NCBI GenBank assembly: GCA_963682025.1
Contig: OY821519.1
Location: 105,224,480-105,288,479 of the forward strand
Origin: Cordilura impudica
Taxonomy: Eukaryota; Arthropoda; Insecta; Diptera; Scathophagidae
Reading direction: 5' to 3'
Length of the DNA: 64,000 nt
A program made the translations under genes and the position numbers. Below the pieces are notes generated by a model. That model was given only the letters and a program-made list of their open reading frames with translations, made no database searches and had not been told where the DNA came from. Positions 22,773-34,939 of this stretch are shown piece after piece. Each line of letters begins with the position of its first letter. Position 1 is the stretch's first letter.

Positions 22773-23570
22773 AACAAGTAAGAAACTTATAGTCGGTCGA
22801 GACCGACTATATAATACCCTATACCATGCGTTTAGAGACCCTATCTCATAGGCCCAACTAACTGGAGATAGAAAATAAGCATAAACCAAATTTGAGTGGG
22901 ATTTTATTAATTTTTTGGCCGCAGATATGAAAAAGTTCATATCGGATGCTATATCTATATGGGGACTAGGCCTAAAAATGGACCGATACTGACCATGTTT
23001 CCTAAAGTCTCTTGTATTTTGCAAAAATATATACAAACAAAATTTGAGAAGAATCAGTGCAATATTTTTGTTGTTTGATAGATTTAAGTGAAGATCGGGA
23101 AGAAGCTCTATATGGGGCCTATGACTAAGAGTTGTCCCAGGGATCATTTTTAGACTACTCATTAATGGATGTAATAAACGCATACAAACCTAATTTCAGT
23201 AAGATCTATATGACAATTTGGATCTTATGGCAATTTATGTCGATTTCATAGGGGTCATTTGTATGGGGGCTAGGTCTGAACATGGACCGATTCTCACCAA
23301 TTTCAATAGCGTTTATGCCATGGCCGATGAAAGATCAAATACCAAATTTTGTCAAAATTTATTCATATTTACGACCTGCAGTTTGATTACAAGCTTTACA
23401 TGGACACACAGACGGACGGACGGACGGACGGACGGACGGACGGGCGGACGGATAGTGATTCTGATTCGATCGGTATAATTAAAGATGGGTGTAGGTCAAA
23501 TATTTTTGGTTGTTACAAACAGCAGCACAAAGTCATTATACCCAAACCACATAGTGGTGTAGGGTATAAA
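22773..23570 (+). repeat. Core repeat, near-complete copy
   Basis: The palindrome is well kept (one arm end altered). GGAC run at about 23411-23450 with a gggc variant. The left arm of the attctgattcgat hairpin, normally just after the run, is deleted. The end reads tagtggtgtagggtataaa. Confidence 0.85.
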
Positions 23571-24595
23571 AATAGTTTTTGGTAAAACGCCCAAATAAGC
23601 ACACACATTTTTTCAAACAAAATGTGAATGATGGATAAAAATAGAATTTATTTTGAGTGTTGTCATTAATATTAAATTTATTTGTTTTAAAAGGAATTAA
23701 ATCAAATACAATTCATAATAAAACCACTAGAAAAAAGGAAAGGCAAGAAAGGGATTTAAACTTAAATAACTAATCGTTTATTCGTTTTTCAATTTACACG
23801 ATGACTAGGAAATTGTTGTATAAAAAAAAAATTAATTTTAATTTTCGTATGAAATCGATTTTATGAACCACATTAAGTTCGGTTAATCCAACTTTAACTG
23901 AAGTGAAATAAAGTTATATGTTATCATTAAGTTTTTCAGGGGTTCTTTACATCGCTAATTAAAAAAGTTTCTTCCTCGTTTTCATTTCCATTAAAACCAC
24001 ACAAATAGTCAATATATACGTCTGAAGTCAAGTTACCACAATAATTTCATATTTAAGGATAATTGACGGAAAACTCAAATGGATTTTACTTATTCTTCTT
24101 CTCAACGTTTTATTGACATTTAACAATGTGAATTGTTTACGATTTCGTTTGTACAAACTTACACTTATTCAAATGCATACAAGCACGTACAAAACCGTGT
24201 ACAGAAAAATTTATTTGTTTTTAATTAAAACGTCAAGAACTTATTTGAAAGGAAAATATTTACAGAGGAATTATTTTATGGTAATCCCATTAATGTTTAT
24301 ATAAGTTGGCGACAATTTGGTTTGTTGCATATATTGAATACATATGACCCGAATTTCAAACACTAATTAACATAAATTTCTTTAACAGAAGTGACGCACA
24401 AAGTTTAGTTGGCCGATAATATTATATTGTTAGCCAACCGAATATATAGATAAATACGGCGGCAAAATAAAACAGCATAATCAGTGTTAGCATTATTATT
24501 TAACTGCTTAAAAAACACTTATCGAAAGGTATTATTTAAAGCGTTAAAATAACTAAAATTAAACATAAAATTGATATCTACAATTTATATTTGTA
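23571..24595. other. AT-rich spacer, no gene seen
   Basis: No recognisable family; a 63-codon frame at 24113-24304 has no motif. Confidence 0.5.
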
Positions 24596-24690
24596 ACAGG
24601 CCAGTACAGTAAAACTCCAAACGGTTTGGCGTTCTCACACCAAATTTTTTTTTTTATGACTTTTTACTCTTCATCCTATATCTCAAGAAT
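24596..24690 (+). repeat. Fragment related to the long-TIR element ends
   Basis: cagtacagtaaaactcc, then ggtttggcgttc, a T-rich run and atgactttt match the terminal region of the element at 42313-44484 (cagtatagtaaaactctc...ggtttggcgttcg...tatgacctttt). Only this end is recognisable. Confidence 0.5.
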
Positions 24691-24792
24691 CATTGATGAT
24701 TTCTCATTACATTATTCAACAAATAGCTCCAGCAATCCAAATTGGACTAATTTTATCCAATGAATTCTTCAAAAAATTTAATTTTTTCCTTT

Positions 24793-24837
24793 TTATACCC
24801 TATACCACTATGTGGTTTGGGTATAGTGACTTTGACT
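24793..24837 (-). repeat. Core repeat 3'-end fragment
   Basis: ttttataccctataccactatgtggtttgggtatagtgacttt, then abrupt loss of similarity just before a Helitron-like 5' end. Confidence 0.6.
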
Positions 24838-25671
24838 CGTATACTTAGATTAATCTATACTACTATAATAAAGAGGTAGAGTATGTTTGTTTGTTTAGTT
24901 GCAGAAGGTAATCTCCGTAAGTAGTCATGTGATATGGGTTCCGATATTTTGAAACGTCCCTAAGGATGGACAGAGGCTATATATTTTTTTGATATTTTTG
25001 GTGGGCGTGGCACCTCCCGTATAAAGTGAATTTTTAATATCGTATATATAGAGTACTATGACAGAGAGAGAATTGGGAATTCGTCTGAGGTCATCTATTA
25101 TAATAGATGGGATGAAGCAATGTTGGGAGACTATGTACGATTTCTCACTAGAGAAGCCGATCCCAAAAGTAACCGAAGACAAATCAAGAGCCACAACTAT
25201 TTCTAATAAACAAAAATGTCAAGAATGTATTGTAAAGCTTAAACCCATTAAATTGTTGAAAAAAATAAAATATTCGGAAAATGTGGGAATTGGATTTAAT
25301 CACTTAATTGCTTATAACTTTTTCATTTTTCGGTCGATTTTCTTCTGGTTGGTATTGGTTCTTACGTCAAAGGTATCATGTTTACACACATGAAGAGAAA
25401 CCAGACATTTATTTTAACGATTTGTACTTTTCCGTCGGCTGAGAATCACTGAAAAATATGATTTTTTTTGAAAATGTGCCACATTTTTATCGATACATTT
25501 TGAACCGCTTTACCAATTAAAAATTCGATTATATGCGTTTGTTCCCCATCTCAATACCTTGCATTTGGGTGCCAAGAATGATCCAATCAGACACTTCTAG
25601 CTCGAGATATGATTTATGAAAAAACGTCAAAAATTTAAAAAAAGACAATATCTCAAAAACTGTCCGATAAA

Positions 25672-26478
25672 AAACAAGTAAGAAAATTATAGTCGATCTA
25701 GACCGACTATATGATACCCCATACCATGCGTTTGGAGACCCTATCTCACTGGCCCAACTAACTGGACATAGAAAATAAGCATAAACCAAATTTGAATGGG
25801 ATTTTTATTAATTTTTTTGGCTGCAGATATGAAAAAGTTCATATCGGATGCTATATCTATATGGGGACTAGGCCCAAAAGTGGACCGATCCTGACTATGT
25901 TCGGTAAAGTCTCTTGTATTTTGCAAAAATATATACAAACAAAATTTGAGAAGAATCAGTGCAATATTTTTGTTTTTTGATAGATTTAAGTGAAGATCGG
26001 GAAGCAGCTCTATATGGGGCCTATGACTAAGAATTGTCCCATATGGATCATTTTTGGATTACTGATTAATGGATGTAATAAACACATACAAACCCAATTT
26101 GACTAAGGTTTATATGATAATTTGGATCTTATGGCAATTTATGTTGATTTCATAGGGGTCATTTGTATGGGGGCTAGGTCCGAACATGGACCGCTTCTCA
26201 CGAATTTCAATAGCGTTCATCCTATGGCCAACAAAAGCTTATACACCAGATTTGATAAAAATATATTCATATTTGCGACCTGCAGTTTGATTAAAAGCTT
26301 TACATGGACACACAGACGGACGGACGGACGGACGGACGGACATCGTTAAATCGAATCAGATAGTGATTCTGATTCCATCGGTATAATGAAAGATGGGTCT
26401 AGGTCAATAATTTTTGGTAGTTACAAACAGCAGCACAAAGTCATTATACCCAAACCACATAGTAGTATAGGGTATAAA
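25672..26478 (+). repeat. Core repeat, near-complete copy
   Basis: Starts aaacaagtaagaaaattatag and ends agtagtatagggtataaaa. GGAC run of about six units at 26317-26341. The atcgaatcaga..tctgattc hairpin after the run is present. Nested in a probable Helitron. Confidence 0.88.
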
Positions 26479-26599
26479 AATTAACCTTGATTTTCGAATT
26501 CAGCGGGGAAACATACATAAGGAAATCTACCTTTCATGAAATGTACATGAAAAAAATGTCATTTTGTAAACTAGTGTTATTAATGTTAGTAGTCGGATC

Positions 26600-26990
26600 A
26601 ATGGGCGTGGCACCTCCCATAAAAAGTATATATAAATATCTGGAGTACTGTAATAGTTAAAGCCTTGGAACTTTTCATGAGCCCATAAGTGATCGGAGCA
26701 GTGGGCGTGGCACCGCCAATACAAATTAAATATATAATATCATATAACTGGTGTAGTATAACAAGGAAGACTTGACACTTTGCACGAGCCCATCAGATAT
26801 TAATATGAGTTGTCGCAAAAAAAAAAATTGTCAAATTCACGGGCGTGGCACTCTCCATACACAGTAATTTTTAAATGCCATATATTTGTAGTACTGTAAA
26901 AGTGGGACCCATATGAATTTGCATGAGCGCATAAGTTATTTATGTGAAAAGTCGAATAAAAAATGGACGCGACAAAGACATTAATTATCA
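26600..26990 (+). repeat. Tandem gggcgtggcac units
   Basis: Three units of roughly 100-140 bp start at about 26603, 26702 and 26841. Each begins gggcgtggcac..(t)cc.ata and continues with catat.t..agtactgta and ttg...gagc.cata.gt. Same unit as in the Helitrons at 32451 and 47297. Confidence 0.65.
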
Positions 26991-26999
26991 ATGTGAGTA

Positions 27000-27200
27000 G
27001 TCGTGAAAAATATGAGCGGAATAACCAAATTCAAAAATAGACAAATTCGAAAAGCGCCAAAATCAATATTCGCCAAAACCGAAAATCGCAAAAAAAAAAA
27101 AAAAAAAAAAAAAAAACAATTTCAAAATCAAAAATGGGCAAAATCAATAATCGCTAAAATTAAAAAAAACTAAAATCAAAAATCACTAAAATTAAAAATT
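27000..27200 (+). repeat. Short A-rich tandem repeat with poly-A run
   Basis: Degenerate units of about 14 bp resembling aaaatcaaaaatcgcc, interrupted by about 26 A at 27091-27116. A similar motif in the opposite orientation occurs near 34340-34430. Confidence 0.5.
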
Positions 27201-27734
27201 GCCAAATGGTATTCTCATTTAATTTGCAAAATCTATGTTCTTCTTATGGGCAGCTGTATGTACCTTGCTCCAGAGTAGGAACGCCGAAAAAATTTGATAT
27301 TTATTGCGCTGAATGAAAATACAAAAAATATTGTATATCAGCAAACATTGAAATAAAAAAAAAATATTTAAATAAATAAATAAAATGCTTTAATTGCATA
27401 ATGCAAACTTCGTAGGAAAAATTGAATTATAAAATATAACATGTCAATAAGTCTCGTTAGGTCCTAGAGAAGCGGGGCAGGGCATACTAGTAACTTATGA
27501 AGAAGCACTAATTTTCAAGGCTGAGAAATATATACTTTGTATGGGAGATTCTATGCCCACTACCAATTTCCGGTACGACTACTTGTATCCATAATATATC
27601 GAAGTACACACAATTCCATGACCCTCGTTACTAAAGTACTCAGAGATACATGATAATAAATATTGACTTTTAATCGGAAGCGCTACACCCAATAATCTAT
27701 ACCTTTCATTTTTAGTATGACGCCTTAAATCCAT

Positions 27735-29338
27735 CACACAGAAAAAAGATTGGTTGGAATTCGGTTACCACTAGAAAAATTTGTTAAAGTAATAACAATT
27801 TTTATTACAATTCTTCAATATTGAATAATACAATATATTTACTTTAATAACTACTGTATAAACACAATTCTTCTGAAATAAAAGTATCTGCAGCAATAAA
27901 AATAGTTCCATTTAACAATCAAATTCTTTATAGAAAATATTCAACTAATTTAATTGAGGCAACCTTATAAATCAAAGAATAACATACTGCAATCCAAAAT
28001 ATTGGCGAATGCAATTTCTTATTCTGTTATAACAACACATTTGAAACCAAAAATGTCATAACAGTTATTGTAACAAATTATTGGTTAAGTTTCTACAAAT
28101 GAAATTTGTATTAAGAATTATTTTTCGTTTATAATAAAAGAAACCAAAACTATTAAACTGTTTTGGTATTTCTAACCAACAGAAACTTGCATGAATCAAA
28201 TTCTGTTGTAAATACCTAATAAATATAAAAATATGTTTAGTCATACCGAATTTTCGAATTAAATTGTCATTTTTTAAAACAAAATGTAAGAAAAAAAACT
28301 TTTGAATATTATATGAACATTTAAATTTTCAAATCAATATCACAACGTTTATAAAAACTTCAAACAAATTTACACAAAAAAATGGATCATAGAAGTATAT
28401 AAATTAAATACGAAAACTGAAAGTGTAGTTAAGTGCAGCTGGCAAGAAGCTTTTGCATGACATTTATGATTATGGTTTAGAAAAACAATCTGCCATTCAA
28501 TCGCGCATTACCAATAGTCGTTTCGAAGGCAGAGAGATATGGTCAGAACTCCGTCGAATATCTACAGAAGTTATTTATTATCATATTACAATAAATCAAT
28601 ACGAGTACGTCCAGGATTTGATTTCAGCAACAACTCCTGAGTTGGCAACGCAAATATGAGAGTGCGTTTCCACGCCTGTGTTGGCAGAAAAAACATTTCT
28701 AAGGACGCACGTAACCGGGAAGCTGTGGTCATCTTACAAGACCTTATTTAGAAATTAGTAACCGCTATTCTATACACACGAACAATATGAAATGTTTCGC
28801 GTTGGATGAGGTCGATCAAATGCCTTGTGATTTCATCAAAGACCAAAAACTTTTTTCTAATTAATACCAACTTATTGTTTCAGGAAATTTGGTGGAAAAT
28901 ATGCCGATATATTATAATTTTTAATTAGTGGAACAGAAAAAGAGTTTTCTCAAAATTGTGAAATTCATAAAGTATGTATGGACTACTTAAAGATTAATGA
29001 TTAATATTTTATTGTAAGCTATTGTCTTATATCCTTAAATAAAAATAAATTATTAATATATTTAATAAAAGTTATTATTACAAAAGTCTTGTTTTAAATA
29101 TTTTATATCAGCAAAAACATACATAAATGGTAACTTAAATTAATAAATCCATTATACCAACTAAATACCACAATTCAAACAATCGAATTTATATTTATGT
29201 ACAATTTCCCTTACCATTCTACGTTTATATAGATTATATGATTCAGTAATCAGAAAAGAATATTGTGATAGTACGTGGGACTACCAAAATTCGGTTGGCA
29301 ACAAATTCGGTTGCAACAACGAATGCGTTTTCTTTGTG
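27735..29338. mobile_element. Candidate non-autonomous element, weak ends
   Basis: The left end CACACAGAAAAAAGATTGG with aattcggttaccactag and the right end actaccaaaattcggttgg...ttttctttgtg can be paired as loose inverted repeats. The interior is A/T-rich. A 68-codon frame at 28453-28659 lacks a known motif. Possible alternative: unrelated sequence with chance similarity. Confidence 0.25.
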
Positions 29339-29999
29339 ATTATATATCAAGGTTCCTGCTTTCATAGAAATCTAGATGTTTTATTTTGCATTTTATATAA
29401 CTCGCCCTTTTTTTCTATTCCGCCAATATTTGGCTCGACTTCAACTCTCGAGATATGTGATGATACATACTTACTTTATATTACAGGTCCCAACACCTCT
29501 TTCCCGATCCCGTCCTTTTTCGAAAATATCTAGAATGACTCGAACCGAATCTATGGCGTAAATCTTGTCGTTCCGGTGATCATTCGTTACAAACAAATAT
29601 TCTATCCATTTTCAATATAAAGAGATTAGATATAAATATTTCATCGCTATGATATTGCTAAAATCATCTTTATAAATTTATCAAAACACACGATGAGCAC
29701 TATTCATAAAAATAACATCAGTAACAGAAGCCAGTAAAGAAAACGACCAAACCCACGATGAATTTACATGGAGCTGCGTTCAGTTTTAGAAATTAGAAAT
29801 TAAATAAAATATAAATTAATAAAATTATAGATATTTGAAGCCAAACCCGGACACAGTGGTTAACTATTTTCATTCTTCTATAAAGCAGACCTTTAAAATT
29901 TTTTGTAATTTATAAATAGGTATCCAGATATGCATATTTTGCACATTTGGACACAGAGAAAGAAATCTGTAATTCATTTATAAAAGGATAGCGTAGAAA
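29339..29999. other. Spacer, no gene seen
   Basis: No recognisable family; two overlapping ~60-codon frames at 29336-29561 are not supported by any motif. Confidence 0.45.
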
Positions 30000-31075
30000 A
30001 AAACTTTTCACTGACAAACAGAAATTCACAGGCCAAACTTGGATAGATGGCAGTCACGGCGCAAGTAATTGAAACCCTACGAAATTCGTGGAGTCAATTA
30101 ACTTGAGGATATTTAGAATATTAGGGAAAACCCAGAATAGTGTTTTTTCACAGCACAGGCAAAACGAAAATCAAATCAAGATGTCTAGACAAATTAGTAT
30201 AACAATTTAGTATTGTGCGCGAAATTTCGAAGGTGGTTGACAGGATCTTTCAACTGTACGCAAATCAAAAAATGCCAAAAACAAATTTTTTCAGAAGTAG
30301 CAGAATGTTTTATTTTAAGATAAGTGAAAACTTATCCCTTTTTAAGTGCACCAAAATATGCTTCTATAGCTAAAAATGACTTGAGTAAGAAAGCAGGCGC
30401 ATCTGCAATAATAAATATGCATCACAAAGCATGTCTAAATAGTAGAAAAACAAGGAAAGAAGCCATTTATTAGTAAGCGATTGAAATTTTCAAAATAGCT
30501 TGAATACAAGCTATTTCTTTCTTGGGAAACGATTTGCTTACCGACGAAAGCAAGTTTAATGAAATTGGGTAGTGAAGATCCCGACCAGGAACTACGTTAT
30601 AAAAACAGAATCTGACTGTTAAGCATGAGGGTGGATTTGTGATGGCCTTGGTTGAATTTTCCGCTGCTGGACCTGGATATTTGCATTTTATTGAAGTGAT
30701 ATTGGGTAAAAACGTATATTTAGAAATTTTTAAGAAAAATTTAACAAAACTGTAAAAAAAAATAGATCTTAACGACGGCTGACTGTGATTCAAAAGCCAA
30801 AACCCATAAAGTACAATCTTGACTGTGGTATAACATCCCCCACGTCATAGAAACCCAACACTAGAGCCTTGACATAAATTCCGTAGAAAATTTGTGGGAT
30901 TATATCAACTAAAATATTAGGCATTAGATGGTTACCAGAAAAGCTGAGTTTAGATGATTCTACTGCAAGAATGGGAAAAAATACAGTATGTCTGGTTATT
31001 GCAAAAAATTAGTCGAAGCTATACCTAAGAGAATAGTTATAAAAAAAAGGGACCCGCATACAAAATATTATATAT
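30000..31075 (+). pseudogene. Tc1-like transposase, heavily decayed
   Basis: The plus strand in several frames gives LLTDESKFNEIG (first catalytic Asp), LTVKHEGGFVMALVEFSAAG and PGYLHFIEVILGKNVYLEIF (30620-30730). A decayed counterpart of the second-Asp and Glu region follows (ENLWDYI... near 30885). The Tc1 C-terminus reads KKLVEAIPKRI near 31000 and RDPHTKYY near 31050. The N-terminal DNA-binding part (30010-30460) is barely readable. Many stops and indels. The minus-strand frame at 30470-30793 is only its antisense. No convincing terminal inverted repeats seen. Confidence 0.75.
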
Positions 31076-31587
31076 TGCCGATAATAGCTAGATTTAACAA
31101 CTCCTTAAGACGTCCGTCCGAGTGTGGCTTGTGCAGTTTTTGATTTACTAGTTGAAGTTATTTTCGTTTATTTAAATTGTAGTTAAGGAATATTTATTTT
31201 ATTTTCTCTTTTTGGTGGCTTAATATCTGTGGTCACAAGCATTAACCGCCTAAGTCGAAAATCATGTTTTTGAGAAAAATAACTTTATATGTAAATGTAA
31301 TGCGGCTTCATTACGACTTAGGCCAGAATGTTTTCATTAATAACTTTTTAATAAACAGTGTTAGAGAAATGGGAATTTCATGTAAATATAAAGCGTTTTT
31401 AGTAGAATATAATAGCATACATAACTCAAATCGTTCTTAAGTCGACTTAGACGGTTATCGTCCAATCAAAAAATATATGACAGATTTTTTTTATTATTCC
31501 ACTTTTCGCTGCTTCGGCAATAAAATTAGTTTATAATATAAGTTTAGAATAAAAATTAAAATAAAATTCGAACTTAAAACACTAGAC
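31076..31587. other. AT-rich spacer, no gene seen
   Basis: Nothing recognisable. Confidence 0.5.
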
Positions 31588-31629
31588 ATATCGCACCTGT
31601 ACCTCTAAAGTGAGTCAACTCAAAATTTA

Positions 31630-32416
31630 CCAAGTAAGAAAATTATAGTCGGTCTAGACCGACTATACGATACCCTATACCATGCGTTTAGAGACCTTAT
31701 CTCTCAGGCCCAACTAACTGGATATAGAAAATAAGCATAAACCAAATTTGAGTGGGATTTTTATTAATTTTTTCGGCTGCAGATATGAAGAAGTTCATAT
31801 CGGATGCTATATTTATATGGGGACTAGGCCCAAAAATGGACCGATCCTGACCATGTTTGGCAAAGTCTCTTGTATTTTGCAAAAATATATACAAACACAA
31901 TTTGAGAAGAATCAGTGGAATATTTTTCTTTTTTGATAGATTTAAGTGAAGATCGGGAAGTAGCTCTATATGGGGCCTATGACTAAGAGTTATCCAATAG
32001 GGATCATTTTTGGACTACTGATTAATGGATGTAATGTATACACACAAACCCAATTTGACTAAGATTTGTATGATAATTTGGATCTTATGGCAATATATGT
32101 TGATTTCATAGGGGTAATTTGTATGGGGGCTAGGTCTGAACATGGATCGATTCTCACCAATTTCAACAGCCATGGCCGATAAAAGATCAAATACAAAATT
32201 TCGTCAAAATATATTCATATTTGCGACCTGCAGTTTGATTACAAGCTTTACATGGACACACAGACGGACGGACGGACGAACGGACATCGTTAAATCGAAT
32301 CAGATAGTGATTCTGTTTCGATCGGTATAATTAAAGATGGTCAAATATTTTTGGTTGTTACAAACAGCAGCACAAAGTCATTATACCCAAACCACATAGT
32401 GGTATAGGGTATAAAA
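31630..32416 (+). repeat. Core repeat, near-complete copy
   Basis: Starts caagtaagaaaattatag right after the left inverted repeat of the host element and ends tagtggtatagggtata. The palindrome is perfect. The GGAC run is short and broken by a gaac unit (32265-32285). A deletion removes part of the segment after caatttcaac (about 32167). Confidence 0.88.
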
Positions 32417-32450
32417 ATTTTCAGTAGAGGCAAAAACGGTTTTTTTAAAA

Positions 32451-33620
32451 TCTATATATATATATAAATGAATCGTGGTTTATTCGCCCGCTTAAAACTT
32501 GAAAACTACAGTACCAGAAGGGATACTTTCTTCCGCGACTTTGTTTGTAACTGCCACGCGAAGGTTTAGGAAAAAAAAGAAAAGTACAAAAGTCTCAAGA
32601 GATAGCGCTGTATGCGGTTATTCCATTTTACCATCATAAATATTGAGAACTGTGAGAGGGCAAGCTTTGTAAATTTGTGTGAGGCCACGTATTATTAATA
32701 TGGATAGTCATACCGAAAATGGTCGGTATGGGATAAGTGGGCGTGGTACCTCCCATACAAAATTAATTTTTAGCATCACATATCTTAAATACTGTTTTAG
32801 GGAGAGCTTTGCAACTTTGTATGAGGTCATCTATTATTGCTGTGAGTTCCTTTGAGTAGCCGTTGTAAAAATTAGCGTCATCAGAACAGTGGGCGTGGCA
32901 CCTACAAAAAAATTAATCACTCAATATCAGACTCAATATCATGACAGGGAGAGCTTTGATACTTTATGTGACGTCATTCGTTATTAGTGTAAATACACCT
33001 GACGAAAATAGGCTGGATCGGATAAGTGGGCGGGATACATCCCCTACAAAGTATTGATTAAATATTATGTACATATACCGAGTATAATAATAGGGAGAGC
33101 GTTGCAAGCTTAATTCCGTGAATTCCCTTGAATTCAATCGATTTGACGTTCCAGTTCAAACGTGTTCAGTTCCCAGTGAAACTTGCATTTGCGTTGACAT
33201 TAAACAAGTCACAACGATAGTCCCTGGAAGTGTGCGGCATAAATCTGAAAATTACATGCTTTTCACACGGCCAGCTACATTGTGCATGTTTCCGAGTTGG
33301 GAAACTATCCTCACCATTCATTTACGGTCCAGAGCAGAAAACCAAAAATGTTGTACATCGTGCAGCATTAAATTGATTGCAATTATTGTTCTATTCTTTT
33401 TTTTTAATAAATAAATGATTTTATTCAATTTTTGCTAAATGTTGGACGGGACGAAGACCGTATAAGATATTGAATTCAACTGAATTCGAAAAGTGTTGTA
33501 TTAAAATTATATTATTGCGTCATCTGTTAATGGTCGATAATTTTCGATAAACAAAAATTTCGAAATTATTTAAATCAAAAAATCTCTCTTGTACAAGACG
33601 AAGTTTGCCGGGTCAGCTAG
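32451..33620 (+). mobile_element. Non-autonomous Helitron with exact ends
   Basis: Starts TCTATATATATATATAAATG after A (32450) and ends gccgggtcagCTAG before T (33621). This matches the Helitron rule of 5' TC, 3' CTRR and insertion between A and T without target duplication. A short palindrome (cttgtacaag, about 33588-33598) lies just upstream of the 3' end as the expected hairpin. The interior has three gggcg..(g/a)tacctccc units (about 32739, 32891, 33028). No Rep/helicase gene. The 98-codon frame at 33118-33414 shows no known domain. Confidence 0.8.
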
Positions 33621-33913
33621 TATTTACTATAAAATATAAAAACAGTTGTTTCATTGTAAGGAATTGCGAATAATAAGTATACAACAGTAGTTGTTTTTGC
33701 GATTTTTTCAGTGATCATCAAAAATAAGAAGTTTTTTGGGTGCAACTCAAAATATGTCTTTTCAGTGGATTCTAAAGAAGCTACTCTTATAACACAAGGA
33801 GGTTCACAACTGTATTTTTTACGAAAGACCGATATAAAATTTTTACAGTGGATAGAAAAGTGAAAATTGAAAAATTTTGCGTTGACTCACTTTAAGAGGT
33901 ACAGGTGCGATAT

Positions 33914-34544
33914 AAGAAAGCTTCACCAGAATGGTGACCAACGATATCATTGTATCATATAATATCATACATGTTATCGTTGAAGGACGATATTATCTGT
34001 TATGTGGTAGTCGGTGCTTATTTCGGGATATTCCAGCTGATTTAGTCGACGAAAAAATGTTCAAAAAACTAGTCCTTGTTAGAGATAAACAATAAGATTA
34101 ACAAAGGAGTCTTGTATGGTTTCGCATATATTTTTATGAAAAGTCATCATCGTTTTGTTCCTACTATCTTGAATATATCTACAATACTTTATTATGTACT
34201 CGTTACTTATGATGTCTTGAAAGGAATTATATTTTTCATTCGGAGCAAGCTCAATATAGCTGCGCATAAGGAAAAGATGGATTTTCCAAATAAAATTTGA
34301 CACTGAACGCTTGGAATTCAATTTAGAATATCATTTGGCAATTTCTGATTTTAGTGATTTTGGACTTTTGCGAATTTTCGACAATTCGACAATTTTTGAT
34401 TTCAAAGATTTTTGTTTTTGGTGGTTTTTTTCGTGAATATTGACGCCCACTAAAAATATCAAAAAATGTGTAGCCTATAGTTTTTATAGTAAGATTCTGT
34501 AAAAACTTCGGGAAGATCAGTGCAATATTTTAGCTTCCTATAAA
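33914..34544. other. Spacer with hairpin and gattt-rich repeat
   Basis: A potential hairpin sits at 33940-33985 (caacgata ... tatcgttg). At 34340-34430 a degenerate gattttt/gaatttttgac repeat resembles the reverse of 27000-27200. Overlapping opposite-strand frames at 34076-34321 are unsupported. Confidence 0.4.
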
Positions 34545-34616
34545 CTACAAACGAACAAACAATTAGACAAACAAACAAATAAAAAACACACAAACACACA
34601 AACAAAAAACGAGCAA
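34545..34616 (+). repeat. AAAC-rich tract, left part
   Basis: acaaacgaacaaacaatt, then further acaaacaaac units up to the start of a core repeat. The same type of tract continues after that repeat at 38126-38520. Confidence 0.6.
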
Positions 34617-34636
34617 AAAAAAGTAAGAAAATTATA
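34617..34636 (+). repeat. Core repeat, 5' end split off by Penelope element
   Basis: aaaaaagtaagaaaattata is the first ~20 bp of a core repeat whose remainder starts at 37372. ttata occurs on both sides (34632-34636 and 37372-37376), the likely 5-bp target duplication of the inserted retroelement. Confidence 0.75.
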
Positions 34637-34708
34637 ATATTTATATTTATTTTAGCTAGTAAGGCCTAAAGTTCTTTATGTAATTAAAAATGCATTTAAT
34701 CCATATTT

Positions 34709-34752
34709 TCCCAACGTTTCGTGAATGTTATGTTCACTTTATCAAGGGATTC
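34709..34752 (-). ncRNA. Candidate hammerhead-like motif in PLE 3' region
   Basis: The minus strand reads ccCTTGATAA, a stem-loop with arms gtGAA/TTCac, then GAAAC and gttggga. The arrangement (CUGAUGA-like core, stem II, GAAA, flanking uccc/ggga pairing) resembles the minimal hammerhead ribozymes reported in Penelope-like elements. Two core positions deviate from CUGAUGA, so activity is doubtful. Confidence 0.3.
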
Positions 34753-34939
34753 GTCTATTTAAATTAAAAGAAAAATATATTTACAACATTGCAAAAACTT
34801 TTACCACAAACAATTATGACTTACAGTAAGAAAAAATGTTTTTATTACATTGAAAAATAATTTGTTGTAGACAAACATAAAAAACAGTAAACATGAAAAT
34901 TATATCAAACACAAACTTAAAAATTATATCACAGTTTAA

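Larger units (their letters stand above)
24854..27490 (+). mobile_element. Probable Helitron, non-autonomous
   Basis: Starts TCTATACTACTATAATAAAG followed by tatgtttgtttgttt, a 5' end typical of insect Helitrons, after an A. A possible 3' end is gaagcggggcagggcatactag at 27468-27490 followed by T (CTAG terminus). Inside are copies of the gggcgtggcacctcccata unit (about 25002, 26603, 26702, 26841) shared with the two better-defined Helitrons, plus an inserted core repeat (25672-26478). The 3' boundary is the weak part of the call. Confidence 0.5.
31588..33913. mobile_element. Inverted-repeat element holding two insertions
   Basis: Left end atatcgcacctgtacctc.aaagtgagtcaac.caaaattt at 31588-31626; the right end at 33870-33913 is its reverse complement with two differences. 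Between the ends lie a core repeat (31630-32416) and a Helitron (32451-33620). What remains of the element itself is about 370 bp without coding, so it is MITE-like. The right half includes 33621-33870, A/T-rich. Confidence 0.75.

Noticed and set aside
30470..30793. 107-codon minus-strand frame
   Set aside because: Antisense to the Tc1 transposase remnant on the plus strand.
33118..33414. 98-codon frame inside the Helitron
   Set aside because: No helicase, Rep or captured-gene motif recognised; left unannotated.
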